A stretch of 64,000 nucleotides of DNA from Cylindrospermum sp. NIES-4074. GTDB lineage: Bacteria; Cyanobacteriota; Cyanobacteriia; Cyanobacteriales; Nostocaceae. Below the pieces are notes generated by a model. That model was not told the DNA's origin. It worked only from the letters and a program-made list of their open reading frames with translations, and did no database searches. The stretch lies in the NCBI GenBank assembly GCA_003994795.1, contig AP018269.1, positions 5,357,677-5,421,676 on the forward strand. The letters run 5' to 3'. The position numbers and the translations under genes are program-made. Shown here in pieces: positions 1 through 8,928 of the stretch. Numbering within the stretch: position 1 is the stretch's first letter; the number at the start of each line of letters is the position of its first letter.

Positions 1-1437
1 CAGCAGTACGGCACCAATTGAACAAATAAGATTGAGGTCAGCAAATTTGGGGTCATAAAAAGCTATTCGCCGTCTCATGCCTTGCATACCTAACTGATGC
101 ATGGGGAGAAATGCCAGATTGAAGCCAATATAGGTGAGGACAAAATGAATTTTGCCCCAGGTTTCATCAAGCATTCGTCCGGTCATTTTGGGAAACCAAT
201 GGTATATTCCCGCATACAAACCAAAGACACTACCACCAAACAAAACATAGTGCAGGTGTGCGACGACGAAATAGGTATCGTGGACGTGGATATCGAAGGG
301 AACCGCAGCTGTCATGACTCCACTAATGCCACCAATGACAAAGACCGAAATCAAGCCGATCGCAAACAGCATGGCGCTGCGAAAGTGGAGTTTACCACCC
401 CAGAGGGTTGCTAACCAGCTAAAGACCTTAATTCCTGTGGGTACGGCAATAATCATGGTGGTGATCATGAAAAACATCCGTAGCCATCCAGGTGTACCAG
501 TGGTAAACATATGGTGCGCCCAGACAATGAGAGATAAACAGGCGATCGCTATACTGGAATAAGCAACTGCTAAATAACCAAAAATTGGCTTACGGGCGTG
601 TACTGGTAAAATCTCTGAGATCATCCCTTGCACTGGGAGAATCATGATATACACAGCCGGATGTGAGTAAAACCAGAACATATGCTGGTAAATTACAGGA
701 TCACCGCCACCTGTCGGGTTAAAAAATGTAGTGCCTGCTAATAGGTCAAAAGCTAATAAAATCAGTGCTGCTGCCAGTACAGGTGTAGCTAGCAATGTTA
801 ACCCAGAAGTGCCTAACATCGCCCAGCAAAATAGAGGCATTTGATGCAACCCCATTCCTGGTGCCCGCATCTTAAGAATCGTCACAAAAAAGTTGAGTCC
901 TGCCATAATTGAGGACGTTCCCAACAAAATTAAGCTGTAAATCCACAGGGCTTGGCCTAATTTAGCCATGTCCTCACTTAAGGGAGGATAAGATGTCCAA
1001 CCTGCTTGGGGTGGGTCAAGAAAGAAACTAGCTAATAGTAAGATGCCAGCTGGGGGGACAAGCCAAAAGGCAACAGCATTTAATCGCGGGAAAGCCATAT
1101 CTTTTGCCCCAATTAATAGCGGTATCAAAAAGTTACCAAATCCCCCCGTCCCCGCTGGTATAATCCACAGAAAAATCATTACAGTTCCGTGGAGAGTAAA
1201 TAATCCGTCGTAAAGTTCAGGACTTACTAAATCAGATTCTGGTGTGGCTAGTTCAGTGCGAATTAAAGTTGCTAAAACACCACCAAATAGATAAAAGATA
1301 AAACTTGTTACCAAGTATTGCATCCCAATAACTTTATGGTCGGTGCTAAAGCTAAAATATTCTCGCCAATTTCTTGCCGCTGGTTCTTCACTATGAGCGG
1401 CAATATTAGCACTTTCTTGTAATTGTATTTGTGTCAT
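1..1437 (-). CDS. coxA: Cytochrome c oxidase subunit I (3'-truncated by window edge)
   Basis: Haem-copper terminal oxidase catalytic subunit, which reduces O2 to water and pumps protons in the respiratory or thylakoid membrane. The reading frame opens at an ATG at 1437 (MTQIQLQESANIAAHSEE) and stays open to base 1, giving 479 codons with the C-terminus outside the window. The translation shows the family hallmarks: STDHKVIGMQY at the first helix, the GGFGNFLIPL segment, the HPAVYIMILP copper B/His-Tyr region, and VVAHLHYVLFGGSVFG carrying the haem a and a3 histidines. Subunit II (coxB) normally lies just upstream of coxA in cyanobacteria; here the upstream neighbour is ndhI, 107 bp away on the same strand. 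Identity as subunit I is near certain. Which of the several Nostoc oxidase sets it belongs to cannot be decided here. Confidence 0.96.
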   Translation of the reverse strand, partial: MTQIQLQESANIAAHSEEPAARNWREYFSFSTDHKVIGMQYLVTSFIFYLFGGVLATLIRTELATPESDLVSPELYDGLFTLHGTVMIFLWIIPAGTGGFGNFLIPLLIGAKDMAFPRLNAVAFWLVPPAGILLLASFFLDPPQAGWTSYPPLSEDMAKLGQALWIYSLILLGTSSIMAGLNFFVTILKMRAPGMGLHQMPLFCWAMLGTSGLTLLATPVLAAALILLAFDLLAGTTFFNPTGGGDPVIYQHMFWFYSHPAVYIMILPVQGMISEILPVHARKPIFGYLAVAYSSIAIACLSLIVWAHHMFTTGTPGWLRMFFMITTMIIAVPTGIKVFSWLATLWGGKLHFRSAMLFAIGLISVFVIGGISGVMTAAVPFDIHVHDTYFVVAHLHYVLFGGSVFGLYAGIYHWFPKMTGRMLDETWGKIHFVLTYIGFNLAFLPMHQLGMQGMRRRIAFYDPKFADLNLICSIGAVLL

Positions 1438-1544
1438 AATTCAAAATTAGCTATTAAGCTGTCGCGACAATAATATTGCATCCAATCAATAGCCCGGATG
1501 CTTACCATAAGTTCATTCCTGCATTTTGAATTTTGAATTTTGAA

Positions 1545-2138
1545 TTATTGAGTATCTTCTTCAGCTTCCTCTAAAATCTCTGTTGGTAGCCGACCAACTC
1601 GTTTAGCATCAGGAGGCAGTCCGTGAGGGTCTAACACGCCTTTAGGTAAGTACACTAATTCTCGTAGTGCTGTCACCATCGGGTCATCAGTAACTTTGTA
1701 AGGTAGTCTACCTAGCGCTACATTGTCGTAATTCAACTCGTGACGATCATATGTAGAAAGCTCATATTCTTCGGTAAATGATAGACAATTTGTCGGGCAA
1801 AATTCCACACAATTACCGCAGAAAATGCAAACTCCAAAGTCAATACTATAGTGTTTAAGTTCTTTCTTTTTAGCTTCTTTGTTAAATTCCCAATCTACTA
1901 CTGGTAGGTTAATTGGGCAAACTCGAACACAAACTTCGCAAGAGATACATTTATCAAATTCAAAGTGAATTCGACCCCGGAAGCGTTCAGAAGGAATGAG
2001 TTTTTCGTAAGGATATTGAACTGTAATTGGACGACGTTGCATGTGGTTGAAAGTAACTGATAGTCCTTGTCCAATATATCTACCTGCTTGAATGCTGCGT
2101 TTGGCGTAATCGCTAACTTGTTGGAGAATTTTGAACAT
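1545..2138 (-). CDS. ndhI: NADPH/Fd-plastoquinone oxidoreductase subunit I (2x[4Fe-4S])
   Basis: Electron-transfer subunit of the NDH-1 complex, relaying electrons from ferredoxin towards plastoquinone. Two 4Fe-4S motifs are visible, [12 protein letters not shown] and [12 protein letters not shown], in a protein that matches cyanobacterial NdhI along its length ([41 protein letters not shown]). I start it at the ATG at 2138 (MFKILQQ) because a GAGG lies about 11 bases upstream and known NdhI proteins begin there; an in-frame ATG at 2162 would add eight residues. NdhI is usually encoded inside ndhA-I-G-E. Here none of these partners flanks it and coxA follows 107 bp downstream, so this may be a second, stand-alone copy. 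Confidence 0.94.
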   Translation of the reverse strand: MFKILQQVSDYAKRSIQAGRYIGQGLSVTFNHMQRRPITVQYPYEKLIPSERFRGRIHFEFDKCISCEVCVRVCPINLPVVDWEFNKEAKKKELKHYSIDFGVCIFCGNCVEFCPTNCLSFTEEYELSTYDRHELNYDNVALGRLPYKVTDDPMVTALRELVYLPKGVLDPHGLPPDAKRVGRLPTEILEEAEEDTQ

Positions 2139-2391
2139 GAAAAAATTAGCCTCAAATAGCATTGCTATTAATCAGCACGGTAATAGTTGCTATTAGCTTT
2201 GACCTCTGTCAAACGGAAGGCTTCATGGTTGAGTTTATTTGTGAGTAAGGAACAAAGTTTTGACGTTGTTGAATAAGAGTATGAAAATATGAAGATGTCA
2301 CGCAGAGGTGCAGAGAGAAAGATTGAGTTATCTTAAACTTGCACGAGAGTTTAGCGTCATTAATGCTCAAATTCAGCAATGTAAAGTATGT

Positions 2392-2482
2392 AGGACTTAC
2401 GCACACTCTACGAATTCTTGGCGTTCTTGGCGCCTTGGCGGTTCGTTAAATTAAGCTTTTTAGCGATTTTTGCGTAAGTCCT
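2392..2482. repeat. 91-bp palindromic MITE-like element, copy 1
   Basis: Begins with AGGACTTACGCA and ends with its exact reverse complement TGCGTAAGTCCT. The interior carries the low-complexity string around 'cttggcgccttggcggttcg' seen in many Nostoc intergenic repeats. It is the same length as the copy at 2516-2606. It lies in the 470-bp non-coding stretch between ndhI and the ketopantoate reductase-like gene; I see no gene there. Confidence 0.8.
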
Positions 2483-2515
2483 GGTATGCTTTGAGAGTAA
2501 ACAAAAGTTTATCAC

Positions 2516-2606
2516 AGGACTTACGCAAGAACTCTCTGAAACTCTTATTCCTTTGTGTCCTTTGCGTCCTTTGCGGTTCGTTTCTTCATTATTTTGCGTA
2601 AGTCCT
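2516..2606. repeat. 91-bp palindromic MITE-like element, copy 2
   Basis: Same 12-bp inverted termini (AGGACTTACGCA / TGCGTAAGTCCT) and exactly the same 91-bp length as copy 1, with a diverged interior. It ends two bases before the stop codon of the neighbouring minus-strand gene, so it may serve as that gene's transcript end. Confidence 0.8.
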
Positions 2607-2608
2607 GT

Positions 2609-3595
2609 TTACTTTGCTTGGGATACAGTCTCTAACAGCTTGACACTGGCATAAATGGCATCAATATGAGGTGTAGGAATTTGTGTTAGTTTACCCAGTT
2701 CTATCACTGCACCAACGATCGCATCTATTTCTGTGGGACGTTTGGCTTCAATGTCTTGCAGCATGGAGGTTTTATGCGCGCCAACCTTCTCGGCTCCATT
2801 AATTCGCTGTTCTAAGGTGATGCCAAAATTAATACCTAACTTTTCGGCGATCGCTTGGACTTCGATCATTATCTGTCGTGCTAGTTCGCGGGTGAGGGGG
2901 TATTGAGCAATGCCTTCTAAAGTTGCACCAGTTAAGGCGCTGATGGGGTTAAACGCCACATTTCCCCACAATTTGATCCAAATTTCCGTGCGAATTTGAT
3001 TGCGGATTGGTGCTTTAAATCCTGCCTGTTTGAGAGACTGGGCTAATAATTGGATGCGATCGCTTTTGGTACCGTCGATTTCACCCAAAGTAAAGCGATC
3101 GCCTTCTTTATGCTGAATCACTCCCGGTTCTACTATCTCTGCGGCTGGATAAACCACACAACCAATTACCCGTGAAGCCCCAATATGCGTTTCAATTATC
3201 CCTTCTGGATCAACAGACTGAATCCGCGTCCCTTCGTACTCACCGCCATGTTTGCGGAAATACCACCAAGGCACACCATTTTGAGCAGTCACCACCATTG
3301 TCTGAGAATGATAGAGTGAAGGTAGAGAAGATGCGATCGCCCCAAGACTCTGCGCCTTAACAGCCAAAATCACCACATCCTGTGGCCCTGCTTCCGTAAT
3401 ATCACTAGTGACCAAAGTGGGAACAGCGATTTGGCTAGAACCATCCGCCATCATCAGCTTCAGCCCTTTTTTCTGCATCGCTTCCAAATGAGAACCACGA
3501 GCAATTAGCGTCACATCTTCCCCAGCCAACGCCAATTTTGCTCCCAAATACCCACCAATCGCACCCGCACCAACAATACAGATTTTCATAGTCAT
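2609..3595 (-). CDS. 2-dehydropantoate 2-reductase family protein (PanE/ApbA)
   Basis: NADPH-dependent reductase of the ketopantoate reductase family; the canonical member makes pantoate for coenzyme A. The N-terminal Rossmann fold is clear (KICIVGAGAIGGYLGAKLA, GxGxxG), followed by VVILAVKAQ and the family segment TEIWIKLWGNVAFNPISALTGAT that carries the conserved Lys and Asn. Length (328 residues) fits the family. Cyanobacteria often carry several PanE-like paralogues, so the substrate is not certain. The start is ambiguous: ATG at 3595 or ATG at 3589. Neither has a Shine-Dalgarno because a heptamer repeat covers the upstream region. The ligase gene ends 76 bp upstream on the same strand. 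Confidence 0.85.
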   Translation of the reverse strand: MTMKICIVGAGAIGGYLGAKLALAGEDVTLIARGSHLEAMQKKGLKLMMADGSSQIAVPTLVTSDITEAGPQDVVILAVKAQSLGAIASSLPSLYHSQTMVVTAQNGVPWWYFRKHGGEYEGTRIQSVDPEGIIETHIGASRVIGCVVYPAAEIVEPGVIQHKEGDRFTLGEIDGTKSDRIQLLAQSLKQAGFKAPIRNQIRTEIWIKLWGNVAFNPISALTGATLEGIAQYPLTRELARQIMIEVQAIAEKLGINFGITLEQRINGAEKVGAHKTSMLQDIEAKRPTEIDAIVGAVIELGKLTQIPTPHIDAIYASVKLLETVSQAK

Positions 3596-3631
3596 TGGTC
3601 ATTAGTCATTGGTCATTAGTCATTAGTCATT
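3590..3631. repeat. Six-copy heptamer STRR (AGTCATT/GGTCATT)
   Basis: Six consecutive 7-bp units, alternating AGTCATT and GGTCATT, run from 3590 to 3631 without interruption. They overlap the first codons of the minus-strand reductase gene and fill the place of its ribosome binding site. Confidence 0.85.
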
Positions 3632-3671
3632 AAATATTCTCCCCACACTCCCCACACTCCCCTGCTTCCCA

Positions 3672-5171
3672 TCACCCTATATTCAGTAACTTCGCCATTG
3701 CTAGCCGTTGCAACTTCCCAGTGGCACCACGGGGTAGTTGCTCTAAAATGTGAATTTGCTTAGGAACTTTGAAATCTGCCAGCATAGTTGAGCAGTGTAG
3801 CTCAAGTTCTTTAGCGCTGACTTCTGCTTTCAGGACGACAGCTGCATGAATGTCTTCTCCCAAAGATTTATGAGGAACAGCAAAAGCCAAAGCTTCAGAC
3901 ACAGCGGGATGACGCAGCAAAACATCATCCACCTCAAGGGGAGAAATTTTTTCCCCACCTCGATTAATCAATTCTTTAATTCTTCCAGTAAGACGGAGAT
4001 AGCCATCTGCATCTATTTTGCCTTGGTCACCTGTGCGAAACCAACCGTTCACAAATGCGCTAGCATTAGCTTCTGGGTTATTCTCATAGCCATCAATCAC
4101 ATTAGGCGCTTTAACGACAACTTCACCCAAGCTGCCTGGAGATAACAGATTGCCTTCAGTATCCATAATGCCCACTTCTACCCCAAAGCCATAGCCCACA
4201 CTTCCCGGTTTCCGCACATTTGGCGGTAGGGGATTAGTTGTCATTAAGTGCGATGCTTCAGTCATGCTGTAAGACTCCAGCACGGGAGCATTAAGGGTAG
4301 TCTCCAGTTGCTCAATGATAATCGGAGGAAGGGGAGCGCTACTAGAACGAATGAAGCGAAAGGGGTTAGCTTGGACAATTTCTACGTTGCGGCTAGCCCG
4401 TGCCAAGATAGTTTGGTGCATGGTGGGCGCTGCGGAATACCAGGTTGGTTTGTAGGTTTCTACCAGTTTCCAAAATTCTAGGGCATTAAAACCATTGGGA
4501 CAAACTAACGTCCCCCCCGATGCGAGGGTTGCAAGCAAACATCCCACCAGTCCATGAATGTGGAATAAGGGCATTAAACAAAGTGTGGTGTCTGCTGGTG
4601 TGAGGGAATATGCACCAATGATGTTATGGGCTGAAGCGATTAAGTTACGGTGGCGAATGGGGACACGTTTGGGACGGCTGGTGGTGCCGCTGGTGTGCAA
4701 AATCATCGCCACATCGTCAGCGTTGGGTAATTGGGGATTTGGGGCTTCTCCAGGTTCTGAGGCTGTTTTGACCAATTCAAAGTTTAAAGTACCGTCAGCG
4801 TTCACCTGGGCATTAATCAGCAACATATCGGGTGAGGCGGCAGCAATTGCGGCTGCTGGTGTTGCCGACAGGGTAATCAGTGCTTTTGCTTGGGTATCTT
4901 CGTAGTAAAAGGCAAATTCTTCTTGTTTATATTTGGGATTTAGGGGGGCAGCGATGCCGCACAAACTAGCTGCAATAAAGGTTATAGCCATCGGTACGCC
5001 ATTTGTCATGGCAATAGAAAGGCGATCGCACTTTTGTAACCCAAAGCTGTTAAGTTGAGATACTAGCTCAATCACATTCTCACGCAATTGCTGATAAGTC
5101 AGCGATGGGCCTTCTGGTGTAACTAAAGCTAAATGATTGTCTTCCCCAGCTAAAAGCTCAAATAAATTCAT
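3672..5171 (-). CDS. Acyl-CoA synthetase, AMP-forming (oxalyl-CoA synthetase-like)
   Basis: ATP/AMP-dependent acid:CoA ligase of the ANL superfamily. The AMP-binding motif LHTSGTTSRPKRVPI, the YSMTEASH motif, GWFRTGDQG, the hinge LTGRIKELINRGGEKISP and the C-terminal PRGATGKLQR lysine are all present in a 499-residue protein. The GTTSRPK sequence resembles plant AAE3 and fungal Pcs60, which act on oxalate, so an oxalate or small-acid substrate is a reasonable inference but not shown. The residue after the motif Lys is Arg where most relatives have Gly. I start at the ATG at 5171, which has GGTGGAG about ten bases upstream; a GTG at 5189 lies inside that ribosome site. It is on the same strand as the hopanoid genes. 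Confidence 0.88.
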   Translation of the reverse strand: MNLFELLAGEDNHLALVTPEGPSLTYQQLRENVIELVSQLNSFGLQKCDRLSIAMTNGVPMAITFIAASLCGIAAPLNPKYKQEEFAFYYEDTQAKALITLSATPAAAIAAASPDMLLINAQVNADGTLNFELVKTASEPGEAPNPQLPNADDVAMILHTSGTTSRPKRVPIRHRNLIASAHNIIGAYSLTPADTTLCLMPLFHIHGLVGCLLATLASGGTLVCPNGFNALEFWKLVETYKPTWYSAAPTMHQTILARASRNVEIVQANPFRFIRSSSAPLPPIIIEQLETTLNAPVLESYSMTEASHLMTTNPLPPNVRKPGSVGYGFGVEVGIMDTEGNLLSPGSLGEVVVKAPNVIDGYENNPEANASAFVNGWFRTGDQGKIDADGYLRLTGRIKELINRGGEKISPLEVDDVLLRHPAVSEALAFAVPHKSLGEDIHAAVVLKAEVSAKELELHCSTMLADFKVPKQIHILEQLPRGATGKLQRLAMAKLLNIG

Positions 5172-5401
5172 GGTTTCAGTTTTCTCCACCTGTCTCCCAA
5201 CATAAATTTACGCTAATTTGGGGAAACCAACTTGTCATCTTCCTAGTTTATGCAAATCTGCCAAAACCCCTTTAATCCTAACGGCAACAGATTTTGCACT
5301 TCCGACTCTTATTTAGACCTCGACTGAAACCTCCCTCCATTTCCGAAAAACTCCGCGCCCCTCCGCGCGTACTTTGCGTCCCTCTGCGTTAAAAAACCAC
5401 T

Positions 5402-6280
5402 CTAAACTTCCTCAAAAAACTGATAACTTGTCAACTCAAACCCATTAACCGCCAAAGCCTCACGCACTCGCCCACTCAACAACGCCGCCAGTTCCACCTC
5501 ACCCACAGGCCCATTCAACCGTTCCCCAGCATTCACCACAGCGGGATGGGAATAAATCTCGATCAAATCTGATTGAATTTGAGGTATCAAACCGAGCAAA
5601 TATTCCTCAGTCATATTGCTAGTTTGCAACAACCCATAAACCCGTTCTGCAAAACTAATACCATGAGTTTTCAGCAAACCTTCACCGTAGCGGCGCAACC
5701 CACCAAACACCCCTGACCAAACTAGCTTAGTTAGCAAATTCCGACGGTCAAGTTTCAAAGTAAATTCCAGTTCTTCAGCTGGTAGACGAATTACCCGTAT
5801 ATTAAACTCCTGCGCCAAATCCACCAAAATCCGCAATACTACCGGATGGGAATGGAGGTGTAAATGTCCATCCACATGGGACAGAGACAGCCCAGAATCG
5901 CGGAATTTTGACAATTGGGCGCGAATTTCCCTTTGCAGTTCTTCACGGGCTGCTGGCTGGAATTGGTAGCGTAACCCAGCTTGGAGGGCGCTGTCTGGGA
6001 AGTTACCCTTTGAGTCAACCAAGTGGGGAATTTGGTCAGGTGGAAGAACAGACCGACCGCACACTAATACAAGGTGTAGACCAACTGCTAAACTGGGGTG
6101 ATGATGTGAAATGGCGATCGCATCTTCAACCGCATCACCACTCACCATTAAACTAGTGCTAGTCAACACACCTTGGGTATGTGCTTGGATAATCGCTTGG
6201 TTAACGCCTTGAGAAAAGCCGAAATCATCACCATTAATAATGGCGAAACGACGCCGTTTTTGTACTTTTTCCTCAAGCAT
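5402..6280 (-). CDS. hpnK: Hopanoid-associated deacetylase HpnK (YdjC/ChbG family)
   Basis: Carbohydrate deacetylase fold of the YdjC/ChbG family. In hopanoid producers HpnK removes the acetyl group from N-acetylglucosaminyl bacteriohopanetetrol. The metal-binding signature is visible as INGDDFGFS near residue 17 and LSHVDGHLHLHSHP near residue 134; GLHLVLV and IYSHPAV are further family blocks. Length of 292 residues is normal. The assignment as HpnK rather than a generic YdjC protein rests on the adjacent hpnJ, 238 bp upstream on the same strand. The start ATG at 6280 has only a weak ribosome site. Confidence 0.88.
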   Translation of the reverse strand: MLEEKVQKRRRFAIINGDDFGFSQGVNQAIIQAHTQGVLTSTSLMVSGDAVEDAIAISHHHPSLAVGLHLVLVCGRSVLPPDQIPHLVDSKGNFPDSALQAGLRYQFQPAAREELQREIRAQLSKFRDSGLSLSHVDGHLHLHSHPVVLRILVDLAQEFNIRVIRLPAEELEFTLKLDRRNLLTKLVWSGVFGGLRRYGEGLLKTHGISFAERVYGLLQTSNMTEEYLLGLIPQIQSDLIEIYSHPAVVNAGERLNGPVGEVELAALLSGRVREALAVNGFELTSYQFFEEV

Positions 6281-6316
6281 CGATATCTACCAGCGAAAGT
6301 CAATATTATGAAAATT

Positions 6317-6373
6317 AAACCACAGATGAACACCGATAATTTATCTGTGTGCATCTGTGTTTATCTGTGGTTT
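6317..6373. repeat. 57-bp inverted repeat with AAACCACAGAT ends
   Basis: The arms AAACCACAGAT and ATCTGTGGTTT are perfect 11-bp inverted repeats around an interior that again repeats 'atctgtg' strings. It lies in the hpnK-hpnJ spacer. A related sequence occurs at 28788-28940 in front of pmbA. Confidence 0.7.
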
Positions 6374-6518
6374 TAAATCATTAACCAGGATTTTTGCCAC
6401 AAATTACAGCTATTTTCAGGTAAATGAACCACACATCGGTAATTCAAACCTCTGTAGAGACGTTGCATGCAACTTCTCTACACTGTGGTCTAATAAACCG
6501 AATACTCCTGTAAGACTA

Positions 6519-7979
6519 TTAAACCACCGCTGTTTGATTAGCTTTAGCGTTAGCTACAGACTGAGTGCGGCGTTCTTTCAAGTAAGAGAAGAACTCCCCA
6601 CCTTCCCGCAGACGACGCACTAACATTTGTCTATCAGTTAGCATTTCTCGGACAATGGGAATAATCGCCTTGGGACGGAAGTAGAATTTGCGGTACATTT
6701 GCTCAACTGCATCCTCAATTTCTGCACTAGAAAGAGTGGGATATTGCAACGTTGAGGTTTGAATACCAGAGTTAGCCACTAAAGCTTGGTCGGTAAACCA
6801 ACCGTTGGCTTTAGCTTGTTCATAAAGTTCAGTTCCCGGATAAGGTGCAGCGATGGAAACCTGAATTGTATGGGGACTGAGTTCACAAGCAAAGCGGATA
6901 GTTTCTTCTACAGTTTCTTTGGTTTCAATCGGCAACCCAATAATAAAAGTACCATGTACAGTGATGCCGAGTTTGTGGCAATTTTTCATAAATTCCCGCG
7001 CCACTTCTAGCTTAATGCCTTTTTTAATGCGGTTGAGAGTTTCTTGATTACCAGATTCAAAACCAACCAGCAGTAAGCGCAGACCATTGTCGCGCAGTTG
7101 TTTGAGAGTATCATAATCTAAATTAGCGCGGGCGTTGCAACTCCAAGTGAGTTTGAGGCGCTTCATATGTTCGCTAATGGCGATCGCGCGATGTTTATCA
7201 ATGGTAAAGGTGTCATCATCAAACATATACTCCCGCACTTTGTCGCCAAAGATAGCTTTAGCCTCTTCCATCTCCCGTCCCACAGCTTCGGGACTCTTAT
7301 GGCGGTATAAATGACCTCCAATTGTTTGCGGCCACAGGCAAAAGGTGCATTTTGCCGGACAACCGCGCCCGGTGTAAAAGGAAATATACGGATGCAACAG
7401 GTAGCCAATGAAATATTTCCGAATATCCAAGTCACGTCCATAAACCGGCAGCACACTAGGCATTGCATCCCAGTCATGAATCAATTGACGCTCTTCATTA
7501 TGGCGGATATTAGAGTTCTCGTCGCGATAGCTTAGACCCGTGATTTCTGACAGCGGTTTATCTTCAGCTAGTTCTTTACAGGTATAATCGAATTCATTGC
7601 GACACACAAAGTCAATAACTGGATGATCCCGTAGTGTCTCCTCTGGTAATACTGCCACATGGGCGCCAACAAAACCAATCTGCACATTCGGGTTTTGGGC
7701 CTTGATGGCTTCAGCACACTTGACATCATTAGCCAGGGAGGGCGTGCTAGTGTGCATAATCACCAATTCATAATCTTTGGCAATTTTCAGCACATCTGCC
7801 ACTGTTTGACTATGTGGCGGCGCATCCACTAGCTTGCTACCCGGCACAAGGGCAGCAGGTTGCGCTAACCATGTGGGATACCAAAAAGAAGTAATTTCCC
7901 GCTTGGCTTGGTATCGCGAACCGGCACCACCGTCAAACCCATCAAAGGAAGGAGGACTAAGAAACAGGGTTTTCTTCAT
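6519..7979 (-). CDS. hpnJ: Hopanoid-associated radical SAM enzyme HpnJ
   Basis: B12-binding-domain radical SAM protein of the HpnJ type. HpnJ contracts the glucosamine ring to give the cyclitol ether head group of bacteriohopanetetrol. The N-terminus (FLSPPSFDGFDGGAGSRYQAK, SFWYPTWLAQPA) matches HpnJ proteins closely. The radical SAM cluster is C207-x3-C211-x2-C214 in GRGCPAKCTFCLWPQ. The 486-residue length fits. With hpnK downstream, this indicates the strain makes cyclitol-ether hopanoids; squalene-hopene cyclase and hpnI/hpnG are not in the window. Confidence 0.94.
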   Translation of the reverse strand: MKKTLFLSPPSFDGFDGGAGSRYQAKREITSFWYPTWLAQPAALVPGSKLVDAPPHSQTVADVLKIAKDYELVIMHTSTPSLANDVKCAEAIKAQNPNVQIGFVGAHVAVLPEETLRDHPVIDFVCRNEFDYTCKELAEDKPLSEITGLSYRDENSNIRHNEERQLIHDWDAMPSVLPVYGRDLDIRKYFIGYLLHPYISFYTGRGCPAKCTFCLWPQTIGGHLYRHKSPEAVGREMEEAKAIFGDKVREYMFDDDTFTIDKHRAIAISEHMKRLKLTWSCNARANLDYDTLKQLRDNGLRLLLVGFESGNQETLNRIKKGIKLEVAREFMKNCHKLGITVHGTFIIGLPIETKETVEETIRFACELSPHTIQVSIAAPYPGTELYEQAKANGWFTDQALVANSGIQTSTLQYPTLSSAEIEDAVEQMYRKFYFRPKAIIPIVREMLTDRQMLVRRLREGGEFFSYLKERRTQSVANAKANQTAVV

Positions 7980-8008
7980 TATTAATATTTCTCCCGCTCA
8001 CTTAAAAA

Positions 8009-8036
8009 TTTTAGATTTTAGATTTTAGATTTTAGA
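8009..8036. repeat. Four-copy TTTTAGA heptamer
   Basis: Four exact 7-bp units in tandem in the 118-bp spacer upstream of hpnJ. Another small heptameric array of the STRR kind. Confidence 0.7.
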
Positions 8037-8097
8037 CTTTGGATGTAAATTCTTTTTCTTTTAATCCAAAATTGTCAATCCAAAATCTAAAATTGTT

Positions 8098-8928
8098 CTA
8101 GCTAGCCTTGATATCTACACTAATCAACTGTTCAATAAGTGCAACAACATCGCTGCGGCTGAGTTTTTCCTTACCATTCGCGAGGGCATCAAGGGTGCCA
8201 TGAGCTAAGGTTAAGGGAATTTGGCAAAAATTCAAGGCGGGGCCAGCAGGCAGAGATTTAGTATAAGCATCAGCTAAGGTAAGATTACGACGGGCATACA
8301 CTTGGAGATTTGCCGCATTCCAACCTTCTGGATAAAAGTCTACTCCACGCTTTAAATCTTCGGCGTGGTTACGCAAAATGTTTACCGCTTGTAAACCGCG
8401 ACCAAAGCCAATTGCTTGAGTGCGGTTTGTTTGTGTCCCATCGTACCAAGCCCATAAATCTGAGAGTAACAAGCCCACCGCACCCGCAACCCCAAATGTA
8501 TAACGATCCAAATCTGACTCTGTTTCAACTTTCCAGTTTCTTTCTGCCCAATAAGCCATTCTGTCTGCCATTGCCGCTGTTGCATCCCAAATTCGCGGGG
8601 CGATGCTCTCAGGTGCTAAGATAGACCAATCTCTAACCCGGATGCTAACTTCTGCTAAAGAATGCTCATAGCCGCTAAAGCCCTGGGAGAAAGCATCAAC
8701 TGCGAAACCATCAACCCCTGCTTGCAATGTCAAGCTAATTGTTCGCAATAGATGGGCTTTGGTGGCGTTATCCAATTCTGGATGATCTTCAATTTCATCA
8801 ATGGCACGCATACACAAGTATGCTGATGCAACTGCTTCCTGCAATCCTGACGGTAAAATACTAATTGGAATATAAAAAGTTCGGCTAGTTTCTTTAAGGA
8901 TTTGCAATGCATCTCTACGTAAATCCAT
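8098..8928 (-). CDS. Squalene/phytoene synthase family protein
   Basis: Trans-isoprenyl head-to-head synthase fold. In this setting it is likely to make squalene or an intermediate for hopanoid synthesis, since hpnJ and hpnK follow on the same strand. I start at the ATG at 8928 (MDLRRDALQ), which has GAGGAG eight bases upstream; the longer frame from 8961 is not needed. The first Asp-rich motif is D44-E-I-E47-D48. The second is N187-H-A-E190-D191 in LRNHAEDLKRGVDFYP, with Asn where squalene synthases normally carry Asp. At 276 residues it is near the HpnC/HpnD size. It could be a divergent family member with altered chemistry; product identity is not established by sequence. Confidence 0.8.
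   Translation of the reverse strand: MDLRRDALQILKETSRTFYIPISILPSGLQEAVASAYLCMRAIDEIEDHPELDNATKAHLLRTISLTLQAGVDGFAVDAFSQGFSGYEHSLAEVSIRVRDWSILAPESIAPRIWDATAAMADRMAYWAERNWKVETESDLDRYTFGVAGAVGLLLSDLWAWYDGTQTNRTQAIGFGRGLQAVNILRNHAEDLKRGVDFYPEGWNAANLQVYARRNLTLADAYTKSLPAGPALNFCQIPLTLAHGTLDALANGKEKLSRSDVVALIEQLISVDIKAS

Noticed and set aside
97-562. Plus-strand ORFs of 105 and 82 codons at the left edge
   Set aside because: They are antisense shadows of coxA, whose translation is unmistakable.
2209-2406. 65-codon minus-strand ORF between ndhI and the reductase gene
   Set aside because: Overlaps the palindromic element, poor composition, no homologue that I recognise.
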